From assembly GCF_001247745.1 (NCBI RefSeq), contig NZ_LAIR01000002.1:620001-684000 (forward strand): a stretch of 64,000 nucleotides of DNA. Reading direction: 5' to 3'. The stretch's first letter is position 1; each line of letters begins with the position of its first letter. This document shows, in pieces, positions 17,230 through 28,242 of the stretch. Both the position numbers and the translations under genes were made by a program. The DNA comes from Luteipulveratus halotolerans. GTDB lineage: Bacteria > Actinomycetota > Actinomycetes > Actinomycetales > Dermatophilaceae. A model generated the notes under the pieces. The model was not told where the DNA came from. It searched no databases and saw only the letters and a program-made list of their open reading frames with translations.

Positions 17230-17723
17230 TCACTGGTGCTGGTTGAGCAGACCGGTGTCGACGTCGTAGAGGAACCCGGCGACCTTGATGCGGTCGGAGA
17301 TCAGCGGGTGGCTGCGCACCTTGGCGACGTCCTGGGCGAGGGCGTCGAGCTGGTCCTCGATCACGTGGAAGCTCTGCCACGACGCGTCCTGGCCGGCGGA
17401 CTCACCGATGACCTGGCGCAGCTCCTGCTGCGACTTGGACGCCATCGCGCACCGGGTGTGTGGCACGACCAGCACCCGCTCGACACCGAGCAGGTGCGTC
17501 GCGAGCACGAGCGCCTCGAGCGCGGAGTTGTCGACGCGACCACCCGGGTTGCGGAAGATCTTGGCGTCACCCGGCTTGAGACCGATCATGCCGAGCGGGT
17601 CGATGCGCGAGTCCATGCACGTCACGACCGCGACGCCCGCCTTGGCGACACCGTCAAAACCCTTGAGCGAGAACGAGTCCGCGAACTTCTGGTTGGCCGC
17701 GACCAAGTCCTCGAAGCCCCCGC

Positions 17724-17727
<4 letters not shown>
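17230..17727 (-). CDS. Beta-class carbonic anhydrase
   Basis: A 165-residue enzyme interconverting CO2 and bicarbonate. The zinc ligands Cys37, His90 and Cys93 (in CMDSR and HTRC) and the Asp39-Arg41 dyad are present. The compact form with FLYDVDTGLL near the C-terminus resembles Rv1284-type enzymes. The GTG start at 17727 overlaps the fumarase TGA as GTGA, so the two are translationally coupled. A longer upstream frame is only the antisense-like shadow of the fumarase end. Confidence 0.92.
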
Positions 17728-19418
<1,691 letters not shown>

Positions 19419-19557
19419 GCTCCGAGAATATCGACGGGGCCCGCGGATCCGTGCGGCGCGGTCACGATCGGCGTACGAATCGGCAGGTCGAGTGGCGTGG
19501 CTCACAACCCCGGGTGTAGACCTGTTCCCACCCTGTCCCTACGGATCGAGGTCGCCG

Positions 19558-20865
19558 ATGGACCACGCAAGGAAGCGTCGTCGCGGGACGGCTCTCACGC
19601 TGGCCGCCGCCCTGGCAGCCGGTATGGGCCTGGCCGCGTGCGGCAGTGACGACTCGGCCGGGGGCTCCCGCACCCTGACCTGGTACATCAACCCCGACGT
19701 CGGCAACGCCGATGCCACCAAGGGCGGTCAGGCCACGCTGGCCAAGGAGTGCGCCGACGCCTCGGGCGGCAAGTACCGCATCAACGTGCAGCTGCTGCCC
19801 AACAGCGCCAGCGACCAGCGCATCCAGCTGCTGCGTCGGCTCGCTGCCGGCGACACCTCGATGGACCTCATGAGCATCGACCCGGTGTTCGTCGCCGAGT
19901 TCGCCGAGGCGGGCTACCTCGCCCCGGTGCCGGCCAGTCTCGAGCCCCAGTTCCGTGAGGACCGCGTCCAGTCGGCGATCGAGGCCTCCACCTGGAACGG
20001 CAAGCTGGTCGCCGTACCGTTCTGGTCCAACACCCAGCTGCTCTGGTACCGCAAGTCCGCCGCGCAGCAGGCCGGGCTCGACATGACCAAACCGGTCACC
20101 TGGGACCAGCTCATCGCCGCCGCCGACAAGAGCAAGACCGACATCGGCGTCCAGGCGTCGTTGTACGAGGGCTACACCGTCTGGATCAACGCCCTCGTCG
20201 CCGGCGCGGGCGGCAAGATCCTGCAGAACCCCGGCGCCGCCGGCGAGGACACCCGGCTCGGCCTCGACAGCGCCGCCGGGCGCGAGGCCGCGCGCATCAT
20301 CAGCACCATCGCCAAGAAGGGCCTCGGCGGGCCCTCGATCGGCAGCAACGAGGAGACCCAGAGCCTGGACCTGTTCCAGGGCAAGAAGGCCAACTTCCTC
20401 GTCAACTGGCCCTACACGTACGGCGCACTGACCGGCGACAAGAAGGACGTCGCGGCCACGGTCTACCCGCGCACGGTCGCCGACAAGGCCTCGGCCCCGC
20501 CGTACGGCGGCATCCAGATCGGCGTCGGCGCCAAGAGCAAGAACCCCGGCCTCGCGTACGAGGCCGCGGCCTGCATCACCAACCGGCAGCACCAGGCCGA
20601 CTACATGGCCAAGGCCGGCAACCCCGCGAGCCGCAAGGCGTCGTACACCGACGCCGAGGTGCTCAAGGCGTTCCCCAACGGCATCGCACAGACCATCCGG
20701 GGCTCGCTCGACGTGGCCTCCCCGCGACCGCAGTCGCAGTACTACGGCGACATCTCGACCGGGCTGCAGCAGAAGTTCAGCCCACCCGGTGCGGTCTCAC
20801 AGCAGACGCCGGCCACCGCGCAACGCTTCATCATCGACGTCCTGAAAGGTGAGGCCCTGCTATGA
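19558..20865 (+). CDS. LpqY-like extracellular sugar-binding lipoprotein
   Basis: A 435-residue family 1 solute-binding protein. The signal peptide ends in lipobox LAAC with acylated Cys28. The body resembles mycobacterial trehalose receptor LpqY: QRIQLLRRLAAGDTSMDLMS, VAEFAEAGYL, NTQLLWYRK and GVQASLYEGYTVWINALVAGAGG all follow that protein's pattern. It is the first gene of a four-gene operon with two permeases and an ATPase, in the same order as lpqY-sugA-sugB-sugC. Trehalose, perhaps recycled or taken up as an osmolyte, is the likely ligand (inference). ATG 19558 is preceded by GATCGAGG. Confidence 0.88.
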   Translation: MDHARKRRRGTALTLAAALAAGMGLAACGSDDSAGGSRTLTWYINPDVGNADATKGGQATLAKECADASGGKYRINVQLLPNSASDQRIQLLRRLAAGDTSMDLMSIDPVFVAEFAEAGYLAPVPASLEPQFREDRVQSAIEASTWNGKLVAVPFWSNTQLLWYRKSAAQQAGLDMTKPVTWDQLIAAADKSKTDIGVQASLYEGYTVWINALVAGAGGKILQNPGAAGEDTRLGLDSAAGREAARIISTIAKKGLGGPSIGSNEETQSLDLFQGKKANFLVNWPYTYGALTGDKKDVAATVYPRTVADKASAPPYGGIQIGVGAKSKNPGLAYEAAACITNRQHQADYMAKAGNPASRKASYTDAEVLKAFPNGIAQTIRGSLDVASPRPQSQYYGDISTGLQQKFSPPGAVSQQTPATAQRFIIDVLKGEALL

Positions 20866-21836
20866 GCACTGTCGCCACCTCGGATGACGCCCACGGCGCG
20901 AGCGCGGCCGGGGCGCAGCCCAGTCCGAAGAAGAACGGTCTGTCCGACCGGGCCAAGGGCGAGCGCTCGCTCGGCTGGAAGCTCGCCGGGCCGGCGTTCG
21001 TCATCATGCTGCTCGTCACGCTCTACCCGATCTGCTACGCGATCTACCTGTCGCTGTTCAAGTACCGGCTGACCGACCCGGACAACCGCAAGTTCGCCGG
21101 CGTCCAGAACTACGTCACCGCGCTCGGTGACCCGCTGTTCTGGGAGGCGTTCACGACCACCGCGGTCATCGTCGTGGTCACGTTGATCATCGAGCTGATC
21201 CTCGGTATGGCCATCGCGATGCTGATGAACAAGATCGTCCTGCCGCGGCGCACGCTGCGCACGATCGTGCTCATCCCGTACGCGATCATCACCGTGGTCT
21301 CGGCGTTCTCCTGGCTGTTCGCGGCCTCGGTCGACACCGGGTTCTTCAACCACTGGCTGCACTTCTTCAGCTTCGGGCAGTTCCCGCTCGACTACGACTG
21401 GTTCGGCGGCCGCTGGTCCTCGCTGACGATCATCTGCCTGTCGGAGATCTGGAAGACCACACCGTTCATGTCGCTGCTGCTGCTCGCCGGCCTGGCGCAG
21501 GTCGACACCTCGCTCGAGGAGGCCGCCAAGGTCGACGGCGCGACCTGGTGGCAGCGCTTCCGCCGGGTGGTGCTGCCCAACATGAAGGCCGCCCTCATGG
21601 TGGCCGTGCTGTTCCGCAGCCTTGACGCGATCCGGATCTACGACAACCCGCAGGTCATGACCGGAGGCGCCAACAAGACGATGACCCTGTCGATGCTGGT
21701 CTCCAACGAGACGATCAACCGGGTCGAGATCGGGATGGGCTCGGCGCTCGCGGTGATCCTGTTCGTGATCGTGCTCATCGTCGCGTTCATCTTCGTGCGC
21801 GGGTTCAAGGTCGACCTCACCGGTGGAGGCAAGTAG
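20862..21836 (+). CDS. Sugar ABC transporter permease, MalF/SugA type
   Basis: A 324-residue inner-membrane permease with six TM helices after a charged cytosolic N-terminus. The EAA loop facing the ATPase is EEAAKVDGATWWQRFRRVVLP (about residues 222-242). The start overlaps the binding-protein stop (ATGA). It should pair with the permease at 21840 and the ATPase at 22716 to move the sugar delivered by the LpqY-like lipoprotein. Confidence 0.94.
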   Translation: MSTVATSDDAHGASAAGAQPSPKKNGLSDRAKGERSLGWKLAGPAFVIMLLVTLYPICYAIYLSLFKYRLTDPDNRKFAGVQNYVTALGDPLFWEAFTTTAVIVVVTLIIELILGMAIAMLMNKIVLPRRTLRTIVLIPYAIITVVSAFSWLFAASVDTGFFNHWLHFFSFGQFPLDYDWFGGRWSSLTIICLSEIWKTTPFMSLLLLAGLAQVDTSLEEAAKVDGATWWQRFRRVVLPNMKAALMVAVLFRSLDAIRIYDNPQVMTGGANKTMTLSMLVSNETINRVEIGMGSALAVILFVIVLIVAFIFVRGFKVDLTGGGK

Positions 21837-21839
21837 GCC

Positions 21840-22703
21840 ATGGAGACCAACGTCAGCACCAAGTCCCGCAACTGGATGGCGATCGCCGCCATCCCGGTCA
21901 TCATCTGGACCGCCGTGCCGCTGCTGTGGATCCTCGCGACGTCGCTCAAGGGCTCCGACGCCCTGGCCGACTCCGAGAAGAACATGTTCGGCAACTTCTG
22001 GCCCAAGGACCCGACGCTGGAGAACTACAAGCTGATCTTCACCGGCGGCGCGAGCGACCTGTTCAACCCGGCCCTGCGCAACTCGATCATCGTGTGCCTC
22101 ATCGCGACACTCATCAGTGTCGTGCTCGCGATGTTCTGCGCGTACGCCATCGCCCGCCTCGACTTCCCCGGCAAGAAGCTCATCCTCACCACCGCGCTCG
22201 CGGTGTCGTTCTTCCCGGTGATCGCGATGGTCACGCCGCTGTTCAACCTGTGGCGGCAGGTCGGCCTGTTCGACACGCTGCCGGGCCTGATCATCCCCTA
22301 CCTCGCGCTGACCCTCCCGCTGTCGATCTGGACGCTGTCGGCGTTCTTCCAGCAGATCCCGTGGGAGATGGAGCAGGCCGCTCAGGTCGACGGAGCGACC
22401 AGCTGGCAGGCGTTCCGCAAGGTCATCGCGCCGCTCGCCGCACCGGGTGTCTTCACCACGGCGATCATCGCGTTCTTCACCGCCTGGAACGACTTCGTGT
22501 TCTCGTCCAACCTGACCTCGTCCAACAGCTCGCGCACCGTGCCGGCGGCACTGGCGTTCTTCACCGGTGCGAGCCAGTTCACCCAGCCCACCGGCGCGAT
22601 CGCGGCCGCGGCCGTCGTCGTGACCATCCCCGTCGTCATCCTGGTGCTGCTGTTCCAGCGCCGCATCGTGGCCGGACTCACCTCCGGCGCGGTCAAGGGT
22701 TAA
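21840..22703 (+). CDS. Sugar ABC transporter permease, MalG/SugB type
   Basis: A 287-residue permease with six TM helices. The EAA motif is MEQAAQVDGATSWQAFRKVI (about 179-198). It starts 3 bp after the partner permease, inside a tight operon. The DFVFSSNLTSSNSSRTVPAAL segment near the C-terminus is typical of MalG-type subunits of the CUT1 family. Confidence 0.94.
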   Translation: METNVSTKSRNWMAIAAIPVIIWTAVPLLWILATSLKGSDALADSEKNMFGNFWPKDPTLENYKLIFTGGASDLFNPALRNSIIVCLIATLISVVLAMFCAYAIARLDFPGKKLILTTALAVSFFPVIAMVTPLFNLWRQVGLFDTLPGLIIPYLALTLPLSIWTLSAFFQQIPWEMEQAAQVDGATSWQAFRKVIAPLAAPGVFTTAIIAFFTAWNDFVFSSNLTSSNSSRTVPAALAFFTGASQFTQPTGAIAAAAVVVTIPVVILVLLFQRRIVAGLTSGAVKG

Positions 22704-22715
22704 GGAGCTCTCCTC

Positions 22716-23978
22716 ATGTCCAGTATCGAGCTGAAGAACATCGTCAAGAAGTACGGCGACGGCTTCCCGGCGGTCAACGACGTGTCGCTCGACATCGCCG
22801 ACGGCGAGTTCATCATCCTGGTGGGCCCGTCCGGCTGCGGTAAGTCCACGCTGCTGCGCATGGTCGTCGGCCTGGAGGACATCACCTCAGGTGACCTGCT
22901 GATCGACGGCAAGCGGGTCAACGACCTCGCGCCGCGCGACCGCAACCTGTCGATGGTGTTCCAGAACTACGCGCTCTACCCTCACCTCACGGTGTTCGAG
23001 AACATCGCGTTCCCGCTGCGCCTGGCCAAGGGGCAGCACAGTGACGACGAGATCCGCGCCAAGGTCCAGCAGGCGTCCTCGATGCTCGAGCTCGACGAGC
23101 ACCTCGAGCGCAAGCCGGCCAACCTGTCCGGCGGTCAGCGTCAGCGGGTGGCGATGGGCCGGGCGATCGTGCGCGACGCCGACGCGTTCCTGTTCGACGA
23201 GCCGTTGTCCAACCTCGACGCCAAGCTGCGCGGGCAGATGCGCACCGAGATCGCGCGCATGCAGCGTCGCCTCGGGGTGACCACGATCTACGTCACCCAC
23301 GACCAGACCGAGGCGATGACGCTCGGTGACCGGGTGGCCGTCCTCAAGAAGGGCGTCCTGCAGCAGGTCGCCTCACCGCGCGAGCTGTACGAGCAGCCCG
23401 TCAACCTGTTCGTCGCCGGCTTCATCGGTTCGCCGCCGATGAACTTCCTGCCGGCCGAGGTCAAGGGCAGCACGCTGTCGTTGCCGTTCGTCGACGTCGA
23501 GGTCACCGGCGAGCTCGCCCAGAAGGTCGCCGGTAAGGACCTGGTGATCGCCGGCATCCGCCCGGAGTACTTCAAGGACGCCGGTCTCGGCGACAACGTG
23601 CCCGGCGGGGTGTCCTTCTCGGCGGTGGTCGACCAGACCGAGTGGCTCGGCAACGAGCAGTACGCCTACATCCCGTTCGAAGCGCACGAAGCGGTCAAGG
23701 GCAAGCTCGAAGAGCTCGACCGCGAGCTCGACGGTGAGGGCATGCGTACCCAGCTCGTCGTCAACCTCGACGCCCGCTCGCGTATCCGCGAGGGTGACGA
23801 GGCGCAGCTGGTGTTCGACCCGTCGCTGATGCACGTGTTCGACCCCGAGACGGGCGAGTGCCTGACCCGCGACGACGACAAGGCGGCCGAGATCGCCCGC
23901 GACAGCGAGGACGCCCGGCGCGCGGCGCTGGAGCGGGCGCGTGCCCGTGAGGCCGCAGCGGCCGAGAAGGCCTCCTGA
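22716..23978 (+). CDS. Sugar ABC transporter ATP-binding subunit (MalK/UgpC/SugC type)
   Basis: A 420-residue CUT1 ATPase. Walker A GPSGCGKST is at about 37-45, Q-loop FQNYALYPHL, signature LSGGQRQRVAMGRA and Walker B FLFDEPLSNLD follow, and a C-terminal TOBE/regulatory domain covers ~240-385. The last ~35 residues are an Ala/Arg/Glu-rich helix not present in ordinary MalK proteins. AAGGAGCTC precedes ATG 22716. It closes the operon, followed by a strong terminator. Confidence 0.95.
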   Translation: MSSIELKNIVKKYGDGFPAVNDVSLDIADGEFIILVGPSGCGKSTLLRMVVGLEDITSGDLLIDGKRVNDLAPRDRNLSMVFQNYALYPHLTVFENIAFPLRLAKGQHSDDEIRAKVQQASSMLELDEHLERKPANLSGGQRQRVAMGRAIVRDADAFLFDEPLSNLDAKLRGQMRTEIARMQRRLGVTTIYVTHDQTEAMTLGDRVAVLKKGVLQQVASPRELYEQPVNLFVAGFIGSPPMNFLPAEVKGSTLSLPFVDVEVTGELAQKVAGKDLVIAGIRPEYFKDAGLGDNVPGGVSFSAVVDQTEWLGNEQYAYIPFEAHEAVKGKLEELDRELDGEGMRTQLVVNLDARSRIREGDEAQLVFDPSLMHVFDPETGECLTRDDDKAAEIARDSEDARRAALERARAREAAAAEKAS

Positions 23979-23987
23979 CGATCGCCC

Positions 23988-24035
23988 GTACGACGTGGGG
24001 CCGGCTCCTGACGGGGCCGGCCCCACGCGTCGTAC
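23988..24035 (+). terminator. Terminator after the LpqY/SugABC-like operon
   Basis: A near-perfect GC-rich hairpin: 23988-24005 pairs with 24016-24035 with a 2-nt bulge. It lies 9 bp after the ATPase stop. The distal arm partly overlaps the -10 region of the following SDR gene (TACCGT, 24033-24038). Confidence 0.8.
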
Positions 24036-24044
24036 CGTGACGAC

Positions 24045-24767
24045 ATGACCGACTCCGCTGCTCGTCCTGTCGTCCTTGTCACTGGTGCCACCCGCGGGAT
24101 CGGCAAGGCGGTGTGCGATGCGCTCGCACCCGACCACGAGCTGATCGTGGGCGGTCGCGACCGGGCCGCGGTCGAGCAGGTGTGTGCCGCGTACGAGCAC
24201 GCGCGGCCGTTCGTGGTCGACCTCGCCGACGAGCAGTCGACGACCGACGCTGTGGCTGCGCTCGCGCTCGACCGCCTCGACGGCGTCGTCCACTCGGCAG
24301 GCATGCTCGGCAACGGTGCTCTGACGGAGGTGAGCCGAGCTGACTGGAGGGCCACGTTCGAGCTGAACGTGTTCGCGGTCGCTGATCTCACCCGGCTGCT
24401 GCTGCCTTCGCTGCAGGCGGCACAGGGCACTGTCGTGGTCATCAACTCGGGCTCGGGACTCAACGCCCACGGCCCGGGCGGGATCTACTCGGCCTCCAAG
24501 TTCGCGGTGCGCGCCTTCACCGACTCGCTGCGTGAGGAGGTCCGTGCGGACGGCGTGCGCGTGTCGTCGGTCCACCCCGGGCGCGTCTCCACGGACATGC
24601 AGCGCGAGCTCAACGCGTTCGAGGGGCGGGACTACGACGAGGCGAGCTACCTGCGCCCGGAGTCGGTGGCCACCGCAGTCCGCAGCGTGCTCACGGCGAC
24701 GCCGGACGCGACCTACGAGACCATCTCGATCCGCCCGGGCCCGGCCGCGACCAACCGCCGGGCCTGA
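24045..24767 (+). CDS. Short-chain dehydrogenase/reductase
   Basis: A 240-residue classical SDR. The nucleotide-binding motif TGATRGIG is at residues 12-19, and the catalytic tetrad includes N of the NVFA segment, Ser in INSGSG and YSASK (about 147-151). The basic residue in GGRDR after beta-2 suggests NADP preference. TACCGT ends 6 nt before the ATG, consistent with a leaderless mRNA. It is unrelated in sequence to the sugar transporter upstream; the substrate is unknown. Confidence 0.92.
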   Translation: MTDSAARPVVLVTGATRGIGKAVCDALAPDHELIVGGRDRAAVEQVCAAYEHARPFVVDLADEQSTTDAVAALALDRLDGVVHSAGMLGNGALTEVSRADWRATFELNVFAVADLTRLLLPSLQAAQGTVVVINSGSGLNAHGPGGIYSASKFAVRAFTDSLREEVRADGVRVSSVHPGRVSTDMQRELNAFEGRDYDEASYLRPESVATAVRSVLTATPDATYETISIRPGPAATNRRA

Positions 24768-24773
24768 GCGGGC

Positions 24774-25202
24774 TCACCACGACCCGAGGTCGCCCGACAA
24801 CCAGTGCTGCGGCTCCATGGTGATGACCTGCAGGGTGCTCAGCCCCGGTCGCGCGAAGTCGAGGTAGGCCGCGACCGCGTCTCCGGTCAGATAGCGCTCG
24901 GTCATGCCGACGAGGTCGGCGTCCGCGGCGGCCCGGCTCGCCTGCACCGGGCCCTCGACCGAGACGTAGCGCACCGACGGCGTCAGCTGGTGCGCGGTGA
25001 GCGTGAAGCTGCCGGCCGCCTCGATGTGACGCGCCTTGACCGACCCCGCATCGGTCAGGATCCACGGACGGCCCTCGGCGTCGACGTCGTACCAGATCGG
25101 CACGGCCAGCGGGCCGCGTCCGGTGCGCAGCGCCTGCACCGAGATGGTGGCGGTGTGCGGTTGAGTCAGGAACTCCTGGCGTTCGGCAAGCGTGAGTGGC
25201 AT
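24774..25202 (-). CDS. Pyridoxamine 5'-phosphate oxidase-like split-barrel protein
   Basis: A 142-residue flavin/F420-binding split-barrel protein (PPOX class). The PHTATISVQ... VPIWYDVDAEGRPWILT stretch and the RYVSVEGPVQ strand are typical of PPOX or F420-dependent oxidoreductases of actinobacteria. The ATG at 25202 begins the conserved MPLTLAER. It lies 32 bp after the PfkB gene on the same strand and may be the last gene of a glpX-pfkB transcript. Cofactor and substrate are unknown. Confidence 0.85.
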   Translation of the reverse strand: MPLTLAERQEFLTQPHTATISVQALRTGRGPLAVPIWYDVDAEGRPWILTDAGSVKARHIEAAGSFTLTAHQLTPSVRYVSVEGPVQASRAAADADLVGMTERYLTGDAVAAYLDFARPGLSTLQVITMEPQHWLSGDLGSW

Positions 25203-25234
25203 GGCTCGATCATCACATCGAGCACGGACACCGC

Positions 25235-26149
25235 TCAGCCGAGCTCGGCGCGTGTCGGGGGCTGGGCGCCCGCCCGCGAGACCGTGATCGCTGACGTCGC
25301 GAGGGCGCGTTCCAGCGCTGGACGGACCTGCGCCAGGGTGGCCGTACGCAACCGGTCGCGGGCGTCCGGACCGCCGAGCAGGCCGGCGTCGAGCAGTCCC
25401 GACAGCAAGCCCGACATGAACGAGTCGCCAGCGCCCACCGTGTCGACCACCTCGACGGTCCGGCCGGGCAGGTCGACGACGTCTTCGGTGGGCGCGACGT
25501 GCGCGAGCGCACCCTCGCCGCCTCGCGTGATGACGACAAGACGCGGCCCGAGACGTGCCCACAGGCCGGCCACCTGGCCGAGCGACACGTCGTCGCCGTA
25601 GAGCCAGCGCACGTCCTCGTCGCTCGCCTTGACCACGTCGGACAGCCCGACGAGCTGCTCGACGTCGGAGCGCACGTCGTGCGGGTCGCCCATCAGCGAA
25701 GGGCGGGCGTTGGGGTCGTAGGAGATCGTCGTCGTCGCACGAGCAGCCTCGACCGCCTCGCGCACCGTCGTCGCACCCGGCTGGAGCACCGCTCCGATCG
25801 AACCGGTGTGCAGGTGCGCGAATCCGCCCGGCAGTGCGGGCGGTGCCCACTCGATGTCGAACTCGTAGGTGGCAGAACCGGACTCGTCGAGCGTGGCCGT
25901 CGCGGTCGACGTACGTGCGGCCGACGTGCTGCCCGGGCTCAGTCGTACGCCGTCGGCCGCCAGATGAGCGCGGACCGCTGCACCGTGGGCGTCGTCGCCG
26001 ATGGAGCACGCGAGCTCGACGTCGTGACCGAGCCGCGCGAGACCGATCGCGACGTTGAGCGGACTGCCACCGGGGTGCTCGCGCACCGAGCCGTCGGCGG
26101 CGCGGACGATGTCGACCAGCGCCTCACCGACGACGAGCGAGCGACTCAT
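25235..26149 (-). CDS. PfkB-family sugar kinase (fructokinase-like)
   Basis: A 304-residue ribokinase-fold kinase. The N-terminal signature GGSPLNVAIGLARLG is near residues 27-41, and the catalytic/anion-hole motif DTVGAGDSF (about 232-240) has the catalytic Asp. ATG 26149 is 13 bp after the glpX stop, so it is probably in the glpX operon. Combined with a fructose-bisphosphatase this suggests fructose or fructose-phosphate handling (inference); the sugar is not determined. Confidence 0.9.
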   Translation of the reverse strand: MSRSLVVGEALVDIVRAADGSVREHPGGSPLNVAIGLARLGHDVELACSIGDDAHGAAVRAHLAADGVRLSPGSTSAARTSTATATLDESGSATYEFDIEWAPPALPGGFAHLHTGSIGAVLQPGATTVREAVEAARATTTISYDPNARPSLMGDPHDVRSDVEQLVGLSDVVKASDEDVRWLYGDDVSLGQVAGLWARLGPRLVVITRGGEGALAHVAPTEDVVDLPGRTVEVVDTVGAGDSFMSGLLSGLLDAGLLGGPDARDRLRTATLAQVRPALERALATSAITVSRAGAQPPTRAELG

Positions 26150-26162
26150 GGGTGCGCTGGGC

Positions 26163-27176
26163 TCAGCGCTCGAAGTCCACGGCGGCGTACTCACGCAGCT
26201 TGGACAGCTGGTGGTGGCCGTCGATGACGCGGATCGTGCCGCTCTTGGAGCGCATCACCAGCGACTGGGTGGTGCAGCCGCCGGAGCGGTAGCGGACGCC
26301 CTTGAGCAGCTCACCGTCGGTGATGCCGGTGGCGACGAAGAAGCAGTTGTCGCTGGTCACGAGCTCGTCGGTGGACAGCACGGCGTCGAGGTCGTGGCCG
26401 GCGTCGAGGGCCTTCTGGCGCTCGTCGTCGTCCTTGGGCCACAGCTGGCCCTGGAGCACACCGCCGAGGCACTTGATCGCGCACGCGGCGATGATGCCCT
26501 CGGGCGTGCCGCCGATGCCGAGCAGCAGGTCGATGCCGGTGTCCTCGCGGGCGGCCATGATGGCGCCGGCGACGTCACCGTCGGAGATGTAGCGGATGCG
26601 GGCGCCGGCCTCGCGGATCTCGGAGGCGATCTGCTCGTGGCGCGGGCGGTCGAGCAGCACCACCGTCACGTCGGAGACGCCGCGCTTCTTGGCCTTGGCG
26701 ACCCGCTTGATGTTCTCGGCGACCGGAAGGCGGATGTCGACGACGTCGGCGGCCTCGGGACCGGTCGCGAGCTTGTCCATGTAGAACACCGCGCTCGGGT
26801 CGTACATCGACCCGCGCTCGCTGACGGCGAGGACCGAGACGGCGTTGGTCATGCCCTTGGCGGTGAGGGTGGTGCCGTCGATCGGGTCGACCGCGACGTC
26901 GACCTCGGGGCCGGTGCCGTCGCCGACCTGCTCGCCGTTGAACAGCATGGGGGCGTCGTCCTTCTCGCCCTCGCCGATCACGACGGTGCCGTTCATGCTG
27001 ACCGAGGAGATGAGGCTGCGCATCGCGGCGACGGCCGCACCGTCGGCGCCGTTCTTGTCACCGCGGCCGACCCAACGGCCACCGGCCATCGCGGCGGCCT
27101 CGGTCACGCGGACGAGCTCAAGAGCCAGGTTGCGGTCAGGGACCTCGGGGCTGGTGGGCGTGCTGTCCGCAGACAT
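26163..27176 (-). CDS. glpX: Class II fructose-1,6-bisphosphatase
   Basis: A 337-residue gluconeogenic enzyme hydrolysing fructose-1,6-bisphosphate. The GlpX landmarks are GEGEKDDAPMLFNGE, VDPIDGTTLTAKG, the Mg-binding acidic cluster and GIGGTPEGIIAACAIK. GAGGAGT precedes ATG 27176. GlpX is the usual FBPase of actinobacteria, and it is divergent from the DUF4245 gene, a pairing common in that phylum. pfkB follows. Confidence 0.95.
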   Translation of the reverse strand: MSADSTPTSPEVPDRNLALELVRVTEAAAMAGGRWVGRGDKNGADGAAVAAMRSLISSVSMNGTVVIGEGEKDDAPMLFNGEQVGDGTGPEVDVAVDPIDGTTLTAKGMTNAVSVLAVSERGSMYDPSAVFYMDKLATGPEAADVVDIRLPVAENIKRVAKAKKRGVSDVTVVLLDRPRHEQIASEIREAGARIRYISDGDVAGAIMAAREDTGIDLLLGIGGTPEGIIAACAIKCLGGVLQGQLWPKDDDERQKALDAGHDLDAVLSTDELVTSDNCFFVATGITDGELLKGVRYRSGGCTTQSLVMRSKSGTIRVIDGHHQLSKLREYAAVDFER

Positions 27177-27284
27177 GGGTACTCCTCGGGCAGTAGCGGG
27201 TGACTGAGGGCGACTCTATCGAGCGCTCGGACCGCCGACCGGGCCCGGTTCGCCCGCGAGACGCAGATCAGGGACGATGGTGCG

Positions 27285-27866
27285 GTGAGCACGACACCGC
27301 AGACCGCCCCCGCAGCGCCGGCACCCGCGCCCCAGCGACGTCGGGGGATGGGCGGTTCCGCCCGCAGCATGATCATCTCGATGGTCGTGCTGGTCGCGGG
27401 GTGCGCCGTGTGGCTCGCGATGGTGCCGCGGGTCAGCACCGTCCCGCGCGAGGTCCAGGACGTGCCCGGCATCGCCCGCGAGGTCGGCGCTCAGCAGAAG
27501 TGGCAGGTCGCCCTGCCGCAGGGCCTGCCCGCGCAGTGGGTCGCGACCAACGTGCGCCTGCTGAAGTACGACGGCAAGGCGCCGACCTGGCACGCCGGCT
27601 ATCAGGCGCCGTCGGGCAAGTTCGTCTCGCTCGAGCAGACCAAGGGCGGCTCGGACGGCTGGTTCAAGGACCAGACCGGGTTCGGTCAGGCGATCGGGTC
27701 GGTGAGCGTCGGAGGCACCACCTGGACGAAGTTCGAGAACACCGACAAGGACCAGCGCAGTCTCGTGCGCACCGGCCCGCTCGGCGGCCTCGACACCGTC
27801 GTGACGGGCAAGGCCGGCTGGGACGAGCTGCAGCACTTCGCCGGCACGCTCAAGCCCGGCGCCTGA
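27285..27866 (+). CDS. DUF4245 membrane-anchored protein
   Basis: A 193-residue protein of unknown function: a Pro/Ala-rich cytosolic N-terminus, one TM helix (about 28-48), then an extracytoplasmic domain with WQVALPQGLPAQWVATNVRL and WHAGYQ typical of DUF4245. It is divergent from glpX and close to xseAB-ispH, the conserved actinobacterial neighbourhood for this family. It starts with GTG 27285, with a GACGAT box nearby. Its stop is 1 bp from the end of the convergent MerR gene. Confidence 0.88.
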   Translation: MSTTPQTAPAAPAPAPQRRRGMGGSARSMIISMVVLVAGCAVWLAMVPRVSTVPREVQDVPGIAREVGAQQKWQVALPQGLPAQWVATNVRLLKYDGKAPTWHAGYQAPSGKFVSLEQTKGGSDGWFKDQTGFGQAIGSVSVGGTTWTKFENTDKDQRSLVRTGPLGGLDTVVTGKAGWDELQHFAGTLKPGA

Positions 27867-27867
27867 G

Positions 27868-28242
27868 CTACGAGCCGATGAGTCGCTCGATCTCCTGACG
27901 ACGGCGCATCAGCTCCTCGCTCTGCTCGGCGATCGAGCCGAGCGTCCGGCGCACCTGCGCCGCCACGTCCGGGCACATCTGCAGGTGCTCGGCGTCGTCG
28001 TCGAGGCACGGCAGGATCGTGGCGACAGCAGCCAGGTTGAAGCCCGCGGCCAGGAGCGCGCGAATCCGACGCACCTGCGTGACCGTCTCGGGGTCGTACT
28101 CACGAAATCCGTTGGCAGCCCGCCGCGCCCGGATCAGGCCGACCGCCTCGTAGTGCCGCAGCGATCGCGGTGAGGCGTCGGTGCACCGGGACAGGTCACC
28201 GATGAGCAGCGGCGACGACTCGGCCTTGACCTTGACATCCAT
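27868..28242 (-). CDS. MerR-family regulator with Cys-X10-Cys
   Basis: A 124-residue MerR protein: N-terminal HTH (LLIGDLSRCTDASPRSLRHYEAVGLI), wing with FREYDPE, and a C-terminal dimerisation helix. The effector region is short and has Cys79 and Cys90 in PCLDDDAEHLQMCPD. A spacing of 11 recurs in the second MerR protein of this window (33759). Its start codon sits inside the palindrome of the divergent promoter (28226-28257), so it probably controls the hydrolase at 28265 and itself. A thiol or metal signal is likely but inferred. Confidence 0.9.
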   Translation of the reverse strand: MDVKVKAESSPLLIGDLSRCTDASPRSLRHYEAVGLIRARRAANGFREYDPETVTQVRRIRALLAAGFNLAAVATILPCLDDDAEHLQMCPDVAAQVRRTLGSIAEQSEELMRRRQEIERLIGS

